Assembly: GCA_032164245.1 (NCBI GenBank)
Contig: JAVMKO010000010.1
Span: 33,058,189 to 33,122,188, forward strand
Source: Sternotherus odoratus
Taxonomy: Eukaryota > Chordata > Testudines > Kinosternidae
Length of the DNA stretch: 64,000 bases
Reading direction: 5' to 3'
The position numbers were made by a program, and so were the translations under genes. The notes below the pieces were generated by a model. That model was given only the letters and a program-made list of their open reading frames with translations. It searched no databases and was not told the DNA's origin. Each line of letters begins with the position of its first letter. Position 1 is the stretch's first letter. Below, one piece after another: positions 47,196 to 58,373 of the stretch.

Positions 47196-47214
47196 CTTCA
47201 AGGGACTAAGAAGC
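46350..47214 (-). CDS. CYP1A: CYP1A exon 2 (first coding exon)
   Basis: On the minus strand the acceptor is aattttctcag, giving exon start 47214. Nineteen untranslated bases precede ATG at 47195. The donor is GAGAAG|GTAAAG at 46350. It encodes the membrane anchor (about residues 10-35), the Pro-rich hinge, helices A to G and the C-helix WRARRKLAQ haem-propionate contact. An open frame extending upstream would begin at TTG inside the intron and is not used. Confidence 0.95.
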
Positions 47215-47464
47215 CTGAGAAAATTAAACAAAAGGAGTGTTGGGTGTCTAACTTCCTCAAGCTGCTAAGGAAATGTGAACCTTATGCCTCAAGTGGACCA
47301 GACTCAACACAGGGCCATGACACACACAGGCCTCCTTGCATTAGATATTTGGGGGATCCCTTCTTCATAAATCCTTCCACTAGGTTGGCCATTAACAGGG
47401 ATCCAGCCCTTTGACCCTAGAGCCTCTTACCTGTTGGGACATTCCTCCTACACTAGCTCTGGTT

Positions 47465-47610
47465 CCAGAGCACAGGACAGGAGTCAGGAGATCTGGGTCC
47501 AAATCCCGGTTCTTCCACAAACTTCCTGAGGAACCTTGGGTAAGACTTCCCACTGCTTCCCACTGGCAAAATGGGAATAACCATCCTTTTCACCTCAGGA
47601 GTATTGTGGA
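47465..47610 (+). mobile_element. tRNA-derived SINE fragment in CYP1A intron 1
   Basis: 'gagcacaggacaggagtcaggagatctgggtccaaatcccggttcttcc' followed by 'accttgggtaag' and 'caaaatgggaataa'. Confidence 0.65.
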
Positions 47611-48207
47611 GCTAAATTTATGAACAAAATGTTTGTGATGCTGTTGGGATCTGCAGGTGGAAAGAGCTCAATAACTGGAGACTTGAGGTGCCAATTAACA
47701 TTTCACTTTCTTCTTTGTGGAGTCGATTGGTTTATTGCAGTCCTGCCATGGACTGAAGAGAAATTGACAGGGCAGTTTGAGCTGCATAGGACCCGTCAGC
47801 ATTATCTGAACCCCAGGAGAAGTGGGGTCAGAGTCAGGAGCAGAGCCAATGGTCAGAGCGGAGATTAACGGGCAGTGATCAGGAGTGGGACATAGGGGCA
47901 GGAACCAGAGATGAGGCAAGGAACAGGAATTGGGAGCGAGGGCAGGAGTCAAGGGCAAGACGGGAGAGGAGCAGGGTTGGATGCAGATTTCAGGAGAGAG
48001 GCAAGGAGCAGTGTCCAATGCAGATGCAACAAGGAGTCTCCATAGTTGCTCAGACAATCCGACCAGCCGTTGACAATTCGTGCCTCCTGATACTGGGGGC
48101 GGGAGGGGGACGACAATGTAAAGGGTGGGGGCGACGTGAGGCCCCGGTGTCACCTCCGACCTAGACCCTCTACAGCAGAACACTCAGGCCCTTCCATTGT
48201 TGCTCTT

Positions 48208-48298
48208 AAGGAGTTGCAGAAGTGCCAGAGTCCTGTGGCACCTTAAAGACTAACTAAAGTATTGAAGCTTTCCTGGGCTAATACCCACTTCGTTGGAC
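48208..48298 (-). mobile_element. Fragment of the 'ggtgccacaggact' dispersed repeat
   Basis: Reads in reverse as 'cgaagtgggtattagcccaggaaagcttcaatactttagttagtctttaaggtgccacaggactctgg'. The same repeat lies at 54010-54110 and 59925-60055. Confidence 0.7.
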
Positions 48299-48459
48299 GG
48301 GGTCCAGATCCTCAGCTGGGATAAATCAGTTCAACTTAACAAATTGAGTGGGGCTGGCCCAGGATCTCAGGAGACACAAGAACAATTCCAGAGTGCCACT
48401 GGGAGGCAACTGGTGGCTTTGCCAGCGCCGCACTCCTGAAACGGGAGATCCTGGGCCGG

Positions 48460-49510
48460 CGTCTAACTAGTCTCTTTCTCCTTCTGGCCCAGTGAAAACC
48501 CAGAGCTGAGGGCCCCGGGTTGTAGGCTGCCCCCTGTCACTGTAGTTATCTGACGCCTTCCCGGCAAAGTCAGGAGCAAGAGCAAAGTCTCCGGTGGATG
48601 TAATGGGGTCTCCGGTACGTCTCTCTCTCCGGAGTAAGAGCTCCGCGAGGGGTAAGTGTCTGGTGTGTGATCTGGCCGAGTTTGGAGGGAGCAGGGACCC
48701 GCTCGGAGGGTGGACAGGCGTTTCAAAGGGGAGGGTTTGGCCGTATTTCCTGTAGGGAAGCGCAGGCTGGGATCTTGTCCGGGCTGTTTTGAATACAAGT
48801 CCCGGACCGGTCCCTGACTTTACTAAACTCCCCTGACAATATGGGGAGGGTCCGTCACCCCGCCCCCACCCCCTGCAGCGGCGGGGACCCCATTGCCCAG
48901 GGGCTGGGAGGGTCCCCCGGCCCCTGCGGAGCTGGGAGCCCCCTGCCGGCGCTGAGCAGCTCCGGGGTCCCTCTGCCATCGCGACTTCCAGCGACTTCCG
49001 AGCCTGCGCGAGCGGCAGGGGACCCCCCGCCACTGCCCCCCAGCGGCGAGTAGTAGGACACCAGCCACTGCCCAGCCGCCGCCGTCCGGGGCGACCCCTA
49101 AACCGCCCAGCCGCCCTCGCTGGCAGCGCCCCCAGCCTGCGGCAGCAGAGGGACCCCGGAACTGCATAGCGGGGGGAGGGGGGAGGGGCTCCCGAGCCGC
49201 AGTTAGCAGCCCCCGCAGCTCCCAACCTCCCCCGCCAAAGGCAGAGGGACCCCGGAGCTGCTCAGCGCCGGCAGGGGGCTCCCCGCCCTGCAGGGGACGG
49301 GGGACCCCTCCCAGTCACTGGGCAATGGGATCCCCGCAGCTCCTAGCCCCTGTGGGGGGATGGCAGGGTGCTGGACCCTCCCCATTTTGTCAGGGCTGTT
49401 CTTAGTAAAGTCAGGGACAGGGCAGGGCTTCCCTGATTTTGGTTTATTGCAGTGACCTGTCCATGACTTCTTTACTGAAAACATCCGGACAAAACCCTAC
49501 CCTTACCTAC
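48460..49510. mobile_element. GC-rich repeat with inverted arms, in putative CYP1A intron 1
   Basis: 'gtccctgactttactaaactcccctgacaatatggggagggtcc' (48811-48852) pairs with 'ggaccctccccattttgtcagggctgttcttagtaaagtcaggga' (about 49374-49420) in reverse complement. Between them are G/C-rich units such as 'gcagagggaccccggagctg' (49139-49160 and 49240-49260). It mimics a CpG island but looks like an element. Confidence 0.55.
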
Positions 49511-49675
49511 AGGTGATCAGACTCCCATTCGCCTGGGCTTCCCCGGACATTTTGTTCCATAGCCAGATCCCTTCCGCCTAATGAAACTACCTCTGAACTG
49601 CAAGGACTTGGAGCCGGGATCCTGGTGAAATCCACTGGGGAGACCTTGACCGAGGAAACTGTACCTTAGTCTTAC

Positions 49676-49765
49676 CTAGGAAGGAGGATCCGATAAAGAG
49701 GAACCAAATCCACCTGCTGCCTGCTCTGATCTTCTGCTATTGCCAACAAGAGACACAGCTGAGAT
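49676..49765 (-). other. CYP1A: Candidate non-coding exon 1 of CYP1A
   Basis: On the minus strand a strong donor CTAG|GTAAGA lies at 49676/49675. About 115 bases upstream is a TATA-like TGTATATC. The stretch lies in a small island free of recognised repeats. The intron it implies, to the exon 2 acceptor at 47215, is about 2.46 kb, close to the first intron of other CYP1A genes. A non-coding first exon is the rule in the family. This is inference from signals only. Confidence 0.4.
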
Positions 49766-49789
49766 GAAGTATTTACACTGCCACTCATG

Positions 49790-49797
49790 GATATACA
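49790..49797 (-). promoter_or_regulatory. TATA-like box of the candidate CYP1A promoter
   Basis: TGTATATC on the minus strand, about 30 bases before a start near 49765. Weak by itself and supported only by the donor site downstream. Confidence 0.3.
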
Positions 49798-49850
49798 CCC
49801 TTTCCCTAGGTGGGAAAACACCCTCCCTTGATAACCAACAGTCCTCTAAG

Positions 49851-50230
49851 ACATGGGTTTCAAACTTTTTTTCTGGCGACCCAGTTGAAGAAAATTGTTA
49901 ATGCCCACGCCCCAGGATCTGGGGATGAGGGGATTTGGAGTGGGGGCTCTGTGCTGGGGCAGAGGGTTGGGGTGTGGGAGGGGGTCAGAGCTCTGGGCTG
50001 GGGGTGCAGGCTCTAGGGTGGGGACAGGGATGAGGGGTTTGGGGCGCAGGAAGAAACTCCTGGGGCATAGCGCCCTGTCCAAACAGGTAGGGACTAGCCT
50101 GCCTTAGCCAGGCAGCACTGCCGAAAGGACTTTTAACGGCCTGGTCAGCGGTGCTGACCAAATCACCGCCACCAGTGTCTTCTAGTCCATGACCCAGTAC
50201 TGGGTCACGACCTGCAGTTTGAAAACCACT
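49851..50230. mobile_element. hAT element with exact 8-bp target duplication
   Basis: Termini acatgggtttcaaactttttt and gcagtttgaaaaccact, flanked by CCTCTAAG at 49843-49850 and 50231-50238. It sits directly upstream of the candidate CYP1A promoter. Confidence 0.8.
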
Positions 50231-50239
50231 CCTCTAAGA

Positions 50240-52540
50240 AACTGAGGGTGCTTCGGATACCATCACCCTATTGAAACCGTAACTAACCCACCCCTTTTTC
50301 AGAGCCAATAGAACCAATATTGAGGTGGCCACTATACTGTTGAGTTCAAAGGGATCTTAATCCAAGTGTTTTCTGTGCCTAAATTGGGTGTCTGTTTCAC
50401 TGTGGGAATTAATGCTAACGATTTATTATTTGCCTTGCAGGAGCACCCAACAGCTGTCGGGAGGATCAGGGTCCTATTGTTCTTGTACAGAAAGACACAG
50501 GCCCTGCCTTAAAGAGTTCACTAGTTTGAAACAAGATGTGATAATGGGGGAGGAAGCATTAGTGGAGCAATGAGTAGATCACACCAGTGCATTGACCAGA
50601 CAGGGCTTACCTGAGTCATAAACAGGTTGAAAAATGGAGGAGGGAGGGAAATTGAAAATCAAATCAATTCAAACAAATAAATCCAAGAAAACATTCTCCC
50701 TTTTTGGTCAACGTTTTGAAGTTGTTGAAGTACTGATTTGTTTGATCTCTATAATCTCAAGGCTCCATGAATGTCGATGGCCCCTAACCATCTAAAATTG
50801 GCTAGTTTCTTGAAGGTGGCCCCGACTGAGAGGGTGAAGGAGGGAAGTATTGTGACTCAGTTCAGGGAGGGTGTTTTGTGCCTGGAAGGAACTGCAGAGA
50901 GATTTGTGGGATGAGTGGAGAAACGCCTGGGTCACCGATGAGCCAATCCCATGAAAAGTGATTTGTTGTGCAGAGTAGTGCATTGAACTGTATTGACTGA
51001 TCTAGGATTGATTTCCTGCTGTCTAACTCAGGACTAAAAGTAAAACCTATTTTACCTCCTTTGTGGAAAGATCCTGTCAACTCTATTATCAAATGATTTT
51101 CCCACTGGTTTTGGATCATCCTCTAGAATTTAATCCAAAATGAGATCTCTGCTAGCGTCCCAAAAACCTATAGAAAAGCTCTCGCTCTGTTAAATTCGGT
51201 TGTTTTTTTCAGGGATTTTTATTGAACTCTCTTAGATTGCCATAGAATTCTGTTGGTCTTCCCTGTTAAATTATATAGAGATTTGCATAAAGGCAGGTCT
51301 GCTGGGTTCTGAGTAAGTTTTCTGTCTTGAAAGAGCTCCAGTTATTTAGGCTATTTAATGCATACTTCCAGCCTTCACATATGTTCTTTGAGCTGTACGT
51401 TAGTGTTGTTTGGATCCTTGTTAGCAGAATACTGGCCAAGCTTTTCCATAGTGACTAGAGGTTTTGCGAGGGGGGGGGGGCTGGTTTTAGGTGCCCTGGA
51501 GGGCTGGTTTTCGGAGAGTGGGTGCTCAGCACTTTCTGAACATCAGACCCCCTTTTAAGAAGTCTCAAATTGGGCTCCTGTAAAATGGAAGCCCCCCAAA
51601 ATTGCTTTGGAATACCTGGACCAGCGATGCACATCTGAGAGAGACCCTCCCTGGACACCCACTTCCCACCATCCCCCACAAGCATTTAAACTAACTCTTG
51701 TTTTTTAATATATTGCAAAGATAAGAAGCTGTGCGAAGCAGCCTACAGTACCTGTGTATCCCAGAGGAGGAATGGTGCTTAGGTTGGAGTTCCCACCTGT
51801 GCCTAGAAGTTCTGTGGTGACGGCATGAGGAGTCCCTCCCCAGGGTGTCTGGAACTCGCTCTTCCGGACAGTGGACTAAGCGGTTTGAAGGATCACTTTC
51901 ATACGGCTTTCTATGCACCTCCCCTGAAACCTGGTTGGTCAACCATCCTCCTGTCCCACTGCAAAAGTATCCTCCAAGCCACCTGTCTTGGGACTCCCGA
52001 ATGACTAGCTACAAAACAATCAACAGCATCTCCTCAGTGTGCTGGACCTGATCCAGAGCCGATCAAGGAAGTCAGCTGGGCATCGTTCCATTGACTTCAG
52101 TGGGCTGTGGGGCAGACCCTTAGTCGGCATGGGCCATGGCTAGCTTCCAGCTGGCCAATGCATAGTTCACTCTCAGCAGAAAGGCTGGATGGCAGAGACT
52201 AGGGCGCCGGTGGCACTTTGGTCAAGAGGACCAGAACATGCTCCTTTGCCCTGGCAGGATGTCCCTTGTCTCAGGCATATGGCCGCCTGCCCATTGCCCA
52301 GCCAGGCAGTTCTTCTCAGTAAAGAACTTCATTAAAAGGCCGTCATCTTCTCTGGCTGTGGTTTTTTGAACTGATCCATGAAGACTTTGTTCTCTTCCAA
52401 CACAAATCTAGTGTCTGTGGTGCTGGAGGGCAGAGTGAGCATGGGGGGAGGTGGCGAGAGGAAGGCGAGGTCAGGATGGCAGAGACAGGGGGCAGGAGGG
52501 TGTGGAGGGGTTTGTGGTATGCAATCAGGACAGGAAAGTG
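50240..52540. other. 5' flank between candidate promoter and XRE cluster
   Basis: Mostly unique, AT-richer sequence with no coding exon that I can support and no strong TATA box. A 'ggttagggg' style poly-G run lies at 51471-51481. Confidence 0.4.
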
Positions 52541-52548
52541 TCGCGTGT
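52541..52548 (+). promoter_or_regulatory. AhR response element core (TCGCGTGT)
   Basis: It matches the XRE core TNGCGTG but not the longer flank. It is 75 bases from the stronger site at 52616, upstream of CYP1A. Confidence 0.4.
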
Positions 52549-52615
52549 CAGGAGCCCATTCAGAGGCAGCCCTCCCCTGCCCCCGGCTCAGTGTCAGGTT
52601 AAAGATTGCCCAGGT

Positions 52616-52627
52616 TCGCGTGAGAAG
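52616..52627 (+). promoter_or_regulatory. AhR/ARNT response element (TCGCGTGAGAAG)
   Basis: It fits TNGCGTGA with the GAAG flank of the classic CYP1A1 XRE. It lies about 2.85 kb upstream of the candidate CYP1A start, in the first copy of a duplicated segment. Confidence 0.6.
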
Positions 52628-52799
52628 CCAGTTGGCTGAATTTCACCACTCTTTCCCCTGCAGCCAAAAAGGGTGAGTTTGGGAACAGAAGTGGAGGGGG
52701 GGGGGGAGGGGAGAGTTCAAGGGAGACTGGGAGGTGGGGGGAGAGAGCCGAGGCATTCGTTCCTCTGCCAGCACCTTTGACACCGGGCAGGATGTGATA

Positions 52800-52811
52800 T
52801 TGCGTGAGAAG
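52800..52811 (+). promoter_or_regulatory. AhR/ARNT response element (TTGCGTGAGAAG)
   Basis: This is the same 12-mer as the best-known mammalian CYP1A1 XRE. It is 184 bases from the site at 52616, in the same orientation. Confidence 0.62.
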
Positions 52812-52899
52812 GCAGCAGGGGCAGATAAGCAAGAGCTGCACTTTGGGAAAGTCCAGGGCAAGGTGCAAGCAGCAGAAAGACCCTGACTCCTCCATGCCT

Positions 52900-55760
52900 C
52901 TCACACCCTGAGGGAAAACCCACTGCAGACACAGAAGCAGAAGAAGCCTACCTGACATATTCCTTATAGGAGAAGACATTCCCCCAGTGCACTGGGGAGG
53001 ACTGTTGACTTTGCAGCCCCCAGCTCCATCCAGGGGCAGGTTTTCAGCCCCAGTCTCTGAGCCGACTCGTCCGCTTTGTCTGATATGGCTACACTGATAC
53101 AGCCCCCATGTAAATGAGTAGATGTAATGTGGGGACGGAGGGGGGAGATTTCCCTTGCCTGTTAGCTAGAAGATACTTGAAAACCCTGGGGCTAGGTCTC
53201 CAAAAACTAGCATCCACTCCTGGGCTTCTAAAAATTGGTTGGGCCACGTGCTGTGTTTTGGGACCTGGAATCAGCCAGGGGAAGGGAGAACAAATATTGA
53301 TTTCATTTTAGGGAGAACTTAGAGGAAACGCAGCTGTGGAAACTGCAGCCCATGAGATAAATTTCTCTGGAGCGGCCTCTGGCTTTGAACATCTCCATAT
53401 TTTGGGTGCTCAGCTTGAGCCATCTTGTGATTCATGTTCAGAGGGAGAGTGTAAGGCAGTGATCCCCTGTAGGAGGAAGATTAAGGAAGGCACGGCAGCG
53501 TCTTGGCCAGCCCCTATGGGGAATGGGGAGGAAGTGCCACCCTGCCCCGCTCTGCCCCCAGCTTTGCTCCTAGTCCCAACCAAGGCCCACTCCTGGCCAT
53601 GGCTCCTGGCTTTCAGTTCCCAGATGCAGCTCCCAGTTCCCGGCTCCTGGTTCCTGGCCATGGCCCTCCTCCCAGTTCCTGGCTCCTGACAGGGGCTCTA
53701 GTCGTGGCCCCAACTCCCCACCGTGGCTCTGGGCCCACATCTGGCCTTGGTTCCTGACCACAATTCTGAGGGAGCAGATAAGGGGGGTGCATGAGCAAAA
53801 AAGTTTGGGGACCACTGGTGTGAGTGATCTAGGACAGGGACTGTTTGTGTTTGTACAACGCCTGGCACAGAGGGGTCTCCTAGGTGCTATCGCAATACAA
53901 ATCATAACTAAATGCTCATCACCAGCAGCTCAAATGACTCCAGTTCTCTCAAATGATTCCAAGCTCTTTTGGGGGGAAATCTAACCCAAGATGTCTTACA
54001 AAATCAGACTGCATGTGATGAAGTGGGCTATAGCCCACGAAAGCTTATGCTGAAATTAACTGGTTAGTCTCTAAGGTGCTACAAAGTCTTCCTCGTCTTA
54101 AAATCAGACTGTTCGTTAAGGTTTCTGCTTGGTTATATTTCACTGAGTGAGCTTTTCCAAGTGGTACAGATCAGGCCTCACTCACGTCCCCCCCGCCCCC
54201 CCATAGCAGACAGGTGTCCTGCTGGCACCCTGCCACAGTCCCCCCCCTCACACTCTCAAGGGCCTTGCCAACCACTCCTCCCATACTCTCTCAGGTGGAG
54301 AATCTCACAGGTGAAAGTCCCCATCGCAACTCAGAACACTGTCACCGTCCATCACCTGGGACTCTTCTCCAGCCCGCAATGTTCTTTCAAAAGAAGAGCT
54401 CCTGTGCGTACTCCTATATCCCCTATGTGACCTCAAAGGCAGCAGTAATGCAAACCACATCCACCCACCCAAGCCTAATTCACGTCTCTTGTCCCTCCTG
54501 GGTTCATCTCATGACTCCTGGGACAGTGGCCCCATGACCGCTCTCTTGGGCCTTCACCCTGGCACTCCTAGAGATTGGCAGGAAATGCCCCCACTACCAC
54601 TGTGGGGGCCCTTAGCTGCCGTCAGCCTCTGTTCTCTCCCAGTTCTCTGCTCCTTATACTGGTTAGCGGCCCCCCCCCCCCGGGCCTTTCTCTGGCCTGA
54701 GACTCCAACAGGCCCCCTGCTCCTGGCCTGATTCTCCTCCTCCCTGGCTCCCAATCCTCCTTGTATATCTCCTGACCACAGGCCCTGCCCTGCCTCCTAG
54801 TCAGGTCTAGCCAGGGCACCCCTGTGCAGTCAGGAACCCAAGTCGACTTTTTGACTTTTGCGCTTACCCCCAGGGAGGAAAGGAGTTGGAGTAACGGAGG
54901 TCGAAGCACCAACAGATGCCCCTCTACAGAGATCACAGGACTATAGTCAGTGAAGGAACCAGAGCCCAAGGGCGAAGAATGATTTGGTGCCCATAGGGGC
55001 TTAAGGGGTTGCTGCTCAAATGGGTGATGTTCATGCCAGGCCTCTGAGCAGCAGCATCGAAGGTAACAAGTAACCAGGTCTGCAATGGGAATCAGAGCAG
55101 ACGTGCCTGAGCAGCCTGGGCGAGGGCAGCTGTCACGAGGCCCCTCTCTTGTCCATGTCAAGGGCAGAGCTGTGTGTGTGATGGGGGTCCCCGATCGCAC
55201 ACAGCGACTGAGGGAGGGAAGAAGCAGTGCTGGGCCCCTCAGCTGCTCCGACAATCAAGCAGGGAAGGAGAGCGGAGAGGCTGGTTGAAGGGTGGAAGCT
55301 GGTTTACAGCTTCTGGGGACAAAGCAATCCCCAGGAGAGGCTGGACGATGGGTAAGCCCCAACCAGGAGGGCAGGGGGCTGCCCCCTTTCCCCTCCCCCA
55401 CTCCCTGCTGAGGGAGGATGTCGGGACATAGGAAGAGAGCTGGGGAACGCTCCTTTGACAGACTGAGCCGCAGGAACGTCTAGCTGTGTGGATAGCAGGC
55501 CGCAACCACTCCCCAGCCTGAAGAGAGTGTGGGAAGGTAGGAAATGGCCCAGCTGGTGTTCAGCTGCAGTGACCAAGGCACTACAGGCCTCTCCCGCTTG
55601 GGCTCTGGGCTGAGGCCCAGTGAAGAGAGACGGGAGAGGGACCTACAGGAGAACTCAGGAGCACTGGGAGTTGATGGGCCAGGGCCTGTCCCCACAGGCC
55701 AACCGGCCTCTGAGTGAAACCTACCACAGAGTGTCAAAGCTTCCCAGAGACCTCAGTTCA
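52900..55760. other. Between the two enhancer copies
   Basis: Holds a low-complexity 'ttcctggccatggctcctgg' tandem part (53590-53760), a MIR-like tail (53815-53915), a 'gaagtgggctatagcccacgaaagcttatgctg' repeat (54010-54110) and a C-rich stretch (54180-54840) that looks like LTR-type repeat. No gene was recognised. Confidence 0.45.
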
Positions 55761-55761
55761 C

Positions 55762-56085
55762 TTTCTGCCCGGGCCCCAGCTCAGGCTCCGGTTAACGATT
55801 GCCCAGGTTTGCGTGAGAAGCTGTTTGGCGGAGTTTCCCCACCGGCTCCTTGGCAAAGGGGCGGGGGGTGTGGGGGGGTAGGATCAGCATGAGGTGAGCT
55901 GGAGAGATAGGGGAGGTGAAAGGGGCAGCACAGGGAGAGGACAGAAGAGTTCATTCCTCCAACATCCCTGCCTGAAACGTGGTAGGGCTGGCCAGCGGGT
56001 GAGAAGGGAGCAGGGATAGATTAGCAGCAGCTCCCCAGGACAATGTACAGCCTGCAGAAAGCCCTTGACCATCCCCCAGCCCCTC
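55762..56085 (+). repeat. Duplicated enhancer-like segment, copy 2
   Basis: A direct copy of 52575-52896 about 3.19 kb further on. It holds one intact and one decayed XRE, and a GC-box-like run (ggggcggggg) follows the intact XRE. Confidence 0.6.
55809..55820 (+). promoter_or_regulatory. AhR/ARNT response element (TTGCGTGAGAAG)
   Basis: A full XRE in the second copy of the duplicated segment, at the position of the 52616 site. The partner site 186 bases on (55995-56006, GCGGGTGAGAAG) has lost the GCGTG core. Confidence 0.62.
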
Positions 56086-57283
56086 ACTCTTGATTGGCAC
56101 TGTCCGTGTCTTCAATGGGCTTCCACTGGGGCTGGATTGCCCTTTCTCAAGCAGAGCTAAATTCTGGGGGAAATTCTGGCCCCACTGAAGTCAACGGCAA
56201 AACTCTAGGGCCTGGATTTCCCTCTCCGCACACAGAAGAGCAGAAGAAGAACGTTCTGTCGTTTTCATTTCCCTTAGTGAAGGGATTACAGAAGGCAGGT
56301 GGGGCGTGGATTTTTCAGCTTCTAATCACATATTTTAAAAATCCCGTTCCTTCCAAACACTCTCTTGTTTCCATGCAGCTCTGTGCGGCTGGGATCCACT
56401 CCCATCTGTGGGACCTGATCCCCCTGTCCCTGCCCCAGATATGAGGGGCTCATGACAAATCCCATGAAATAAGTGAGAATTTACCTGAGTGACAGCTGAG
56501 TAAAAACTGCCTCCGGGTCTAATAATGAGCATTAATACCAATGAATACATGAGTTGGCACTTGTGGTTTGGCGAAGGCAAAGGAAGACTTGAAAGGAGAG
56601 AAAAGCCAGAGAGAAATTCAATGCACTATTTCAACAGAAATATTTTCACTTGATCTAGCTGCAAAGTGTGGCCTTAATCCAGCATTGGGTTCCACGCAGC
56701 AGATCCCCAGGCAGGGGGTGTATTTTTAAGCAAGGCAGATAGATGGCACCAGGCCCATGGGAAGAATGAAAACAATAAAACAAGGAGAGAGGCAGGAGAG
56801 TGGCAGCCCAGGGACTGTTACTTCCCAAGAGAGAGAAAAAGTGAATAACTAGTTAATTGGAGAGTCTGGAAGGGGCATGAGCAGGGAGCCTGCCTCAGTG
56901 GAAAGAAGTATGTATTCCAGTGCCTTTGCCTCTCCTTGCCCTGGGGGATTTGCAGGGCCAGCTGTCAGCACCTTGGAAGGTGAAAGGGCAGCTTCAAAGC
57001 CACCTGGCATTGGGGGAGAGCGTAAGAAATGGTGGAGATGATTTAAGACCCTGGACAAACCTGCAATGTCCTGATTATTTATGCTGTTGGAGAGATCTTA
57101 CATGAGTCCATGTCTGAGGTGGGGGAGCTGTAGGGTGATCCCCTACCTCCGCGCAGCCAGTGGTCTGTGCTGTGGGGAGCAGCCCATGCTCCCCAATCCC
57201 ATGCTGGAGCCTCCACATTTGACAAATTAAATGTGCAGAATTTTGCAGAATTTTAAAATATTGTGCACAGGATTTAATTTGGG

Positions 57284-57500
57284 GTGTGTGTGTGCAGAAT
57301 GACCTCAGGAGTAGTGTGTGTCTGTGTGTGTGAGGGACCGAACATAGTGTGTGTGTGTGTGACCGATTGCACTGTGTGTGTGTCAGTGGGAAGGGGGAAC
57401 CGATCGCAGTATGTGTGTCATTGTGTGAGGTGGGGGGGATCAATTGCACTGTGTGTGTCATTGTGTGTGTCACTGTGTGTGTGTGTCAGTGAGGGGATTG
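57284..57500. repeat. (GT)n-rich minisatellite
   Basis: GT runs are broken by a recurring 'gaccgat(t/c)gcactgtgtgtgtcagtg' unit, several copies over about 200 bases. Confidence 0.75.
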
Positions 57501-58373
57501 CAGTGTTTGTGTTTCCTTCTTCATCTAACAGCAGGTTTTATTTGAACGTCTCCTTCCCCTCTACTACCCAACCTGCCCCGTTTCTCTCCATTGATTATCC
57601 GCCTCTGATTCAAACCCTCAAGGAAACCCACTTCCCTCCCCAGCAGAAACACGCGGGGAGGGGTTTACTCGTGGAAGACCCGCCCCAGGAAAGGAAATCA
57701 GAAGGTGCTGCTAACAAACCCGACACTAAACGTCCCAAATAGCGACACCCCAATTCCCTGTGGAACCAGGGGGACCTGTGCACACTGCACCTGCCTATGA
57801 AGGGGTGAGGGGCTGCCCGGGGTCTCTGGACAGCCCCCCCTCTGCTCTGGGCTTGGAGCACTTTCTCCTCACACTCAGTTGCAGCTGGGCAGACTCTGGG
57901 TGAAGAAACAGGGTCAAAACTGGCCTCATGCTGGTGACTTTGAGCCAAAATATTGTCTCCAGCAGCCCCGTGGTAACTGTCCCAAAACCTGCCCATTGTT
58001 CACCGAAGCCCCTTGTGGGTCAGTGGTGGCTGTTCACAGGGTCTCCGCAGAGTTAACAGCTCCGCGTGTCCAGAGCTGAGCCTGATCCTGCTGATGGTGC
58101 TGAGCCCCCGAGATGGCAGGGGAAGTGGCACTCAGCTCCTCATGGGAGCGGGCCCTGTCGGGCTCTTCTGAACCAGCTCCAAGGACTCTGCTCCCTCCTA
58201 GTAAAAGGGAGCCAGCATTCCTTCTCTGGAGCAAGGGCTGATTAGTAACAAGGGGGCCAGGGATATTTCCCAGCCCTGAGGGGTTCATTTCAGAAGAGCA
58301 ACCAGGGGGAAAATAATGTACAACAGACAGGAGAAATTGTTTTCCTAACAGATTTGAATTCTTCCCTCTAAAC

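Larger units (their letters stand above)
52575..52896 (+). repeat. Duplicated enhancer-like segment, copy 1
   Basis: Shares order and wording with 55762-56085: a GGTTAA-GATTGCCCAGG box, an XRE, a G-rich run, a 'CATTCxTTCCTC' box, a GTGAGAAG site, then GCAGAAAG. The GTGAGAAG site here is an intact XRE. Divergence is clear but the spacing between the two GTGAGAAG sites is kept (184 against 186 bases). Confidence 0.6.

Noticed and set aside
47196..47231. N-terminal extension of CYP1A in an open frame beginning at 47231
   Set aside because: The first codon there is TTG, and the stretch contains the splice acceptor (ttttctcag) of exon 2, so it is intron plus 5' UTR.
48467..49225. 252-codon open frame on the minus strand
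   Set aside because: GC-rich repeat sequence with low-complexity composition and inverted arms; no domain seen.
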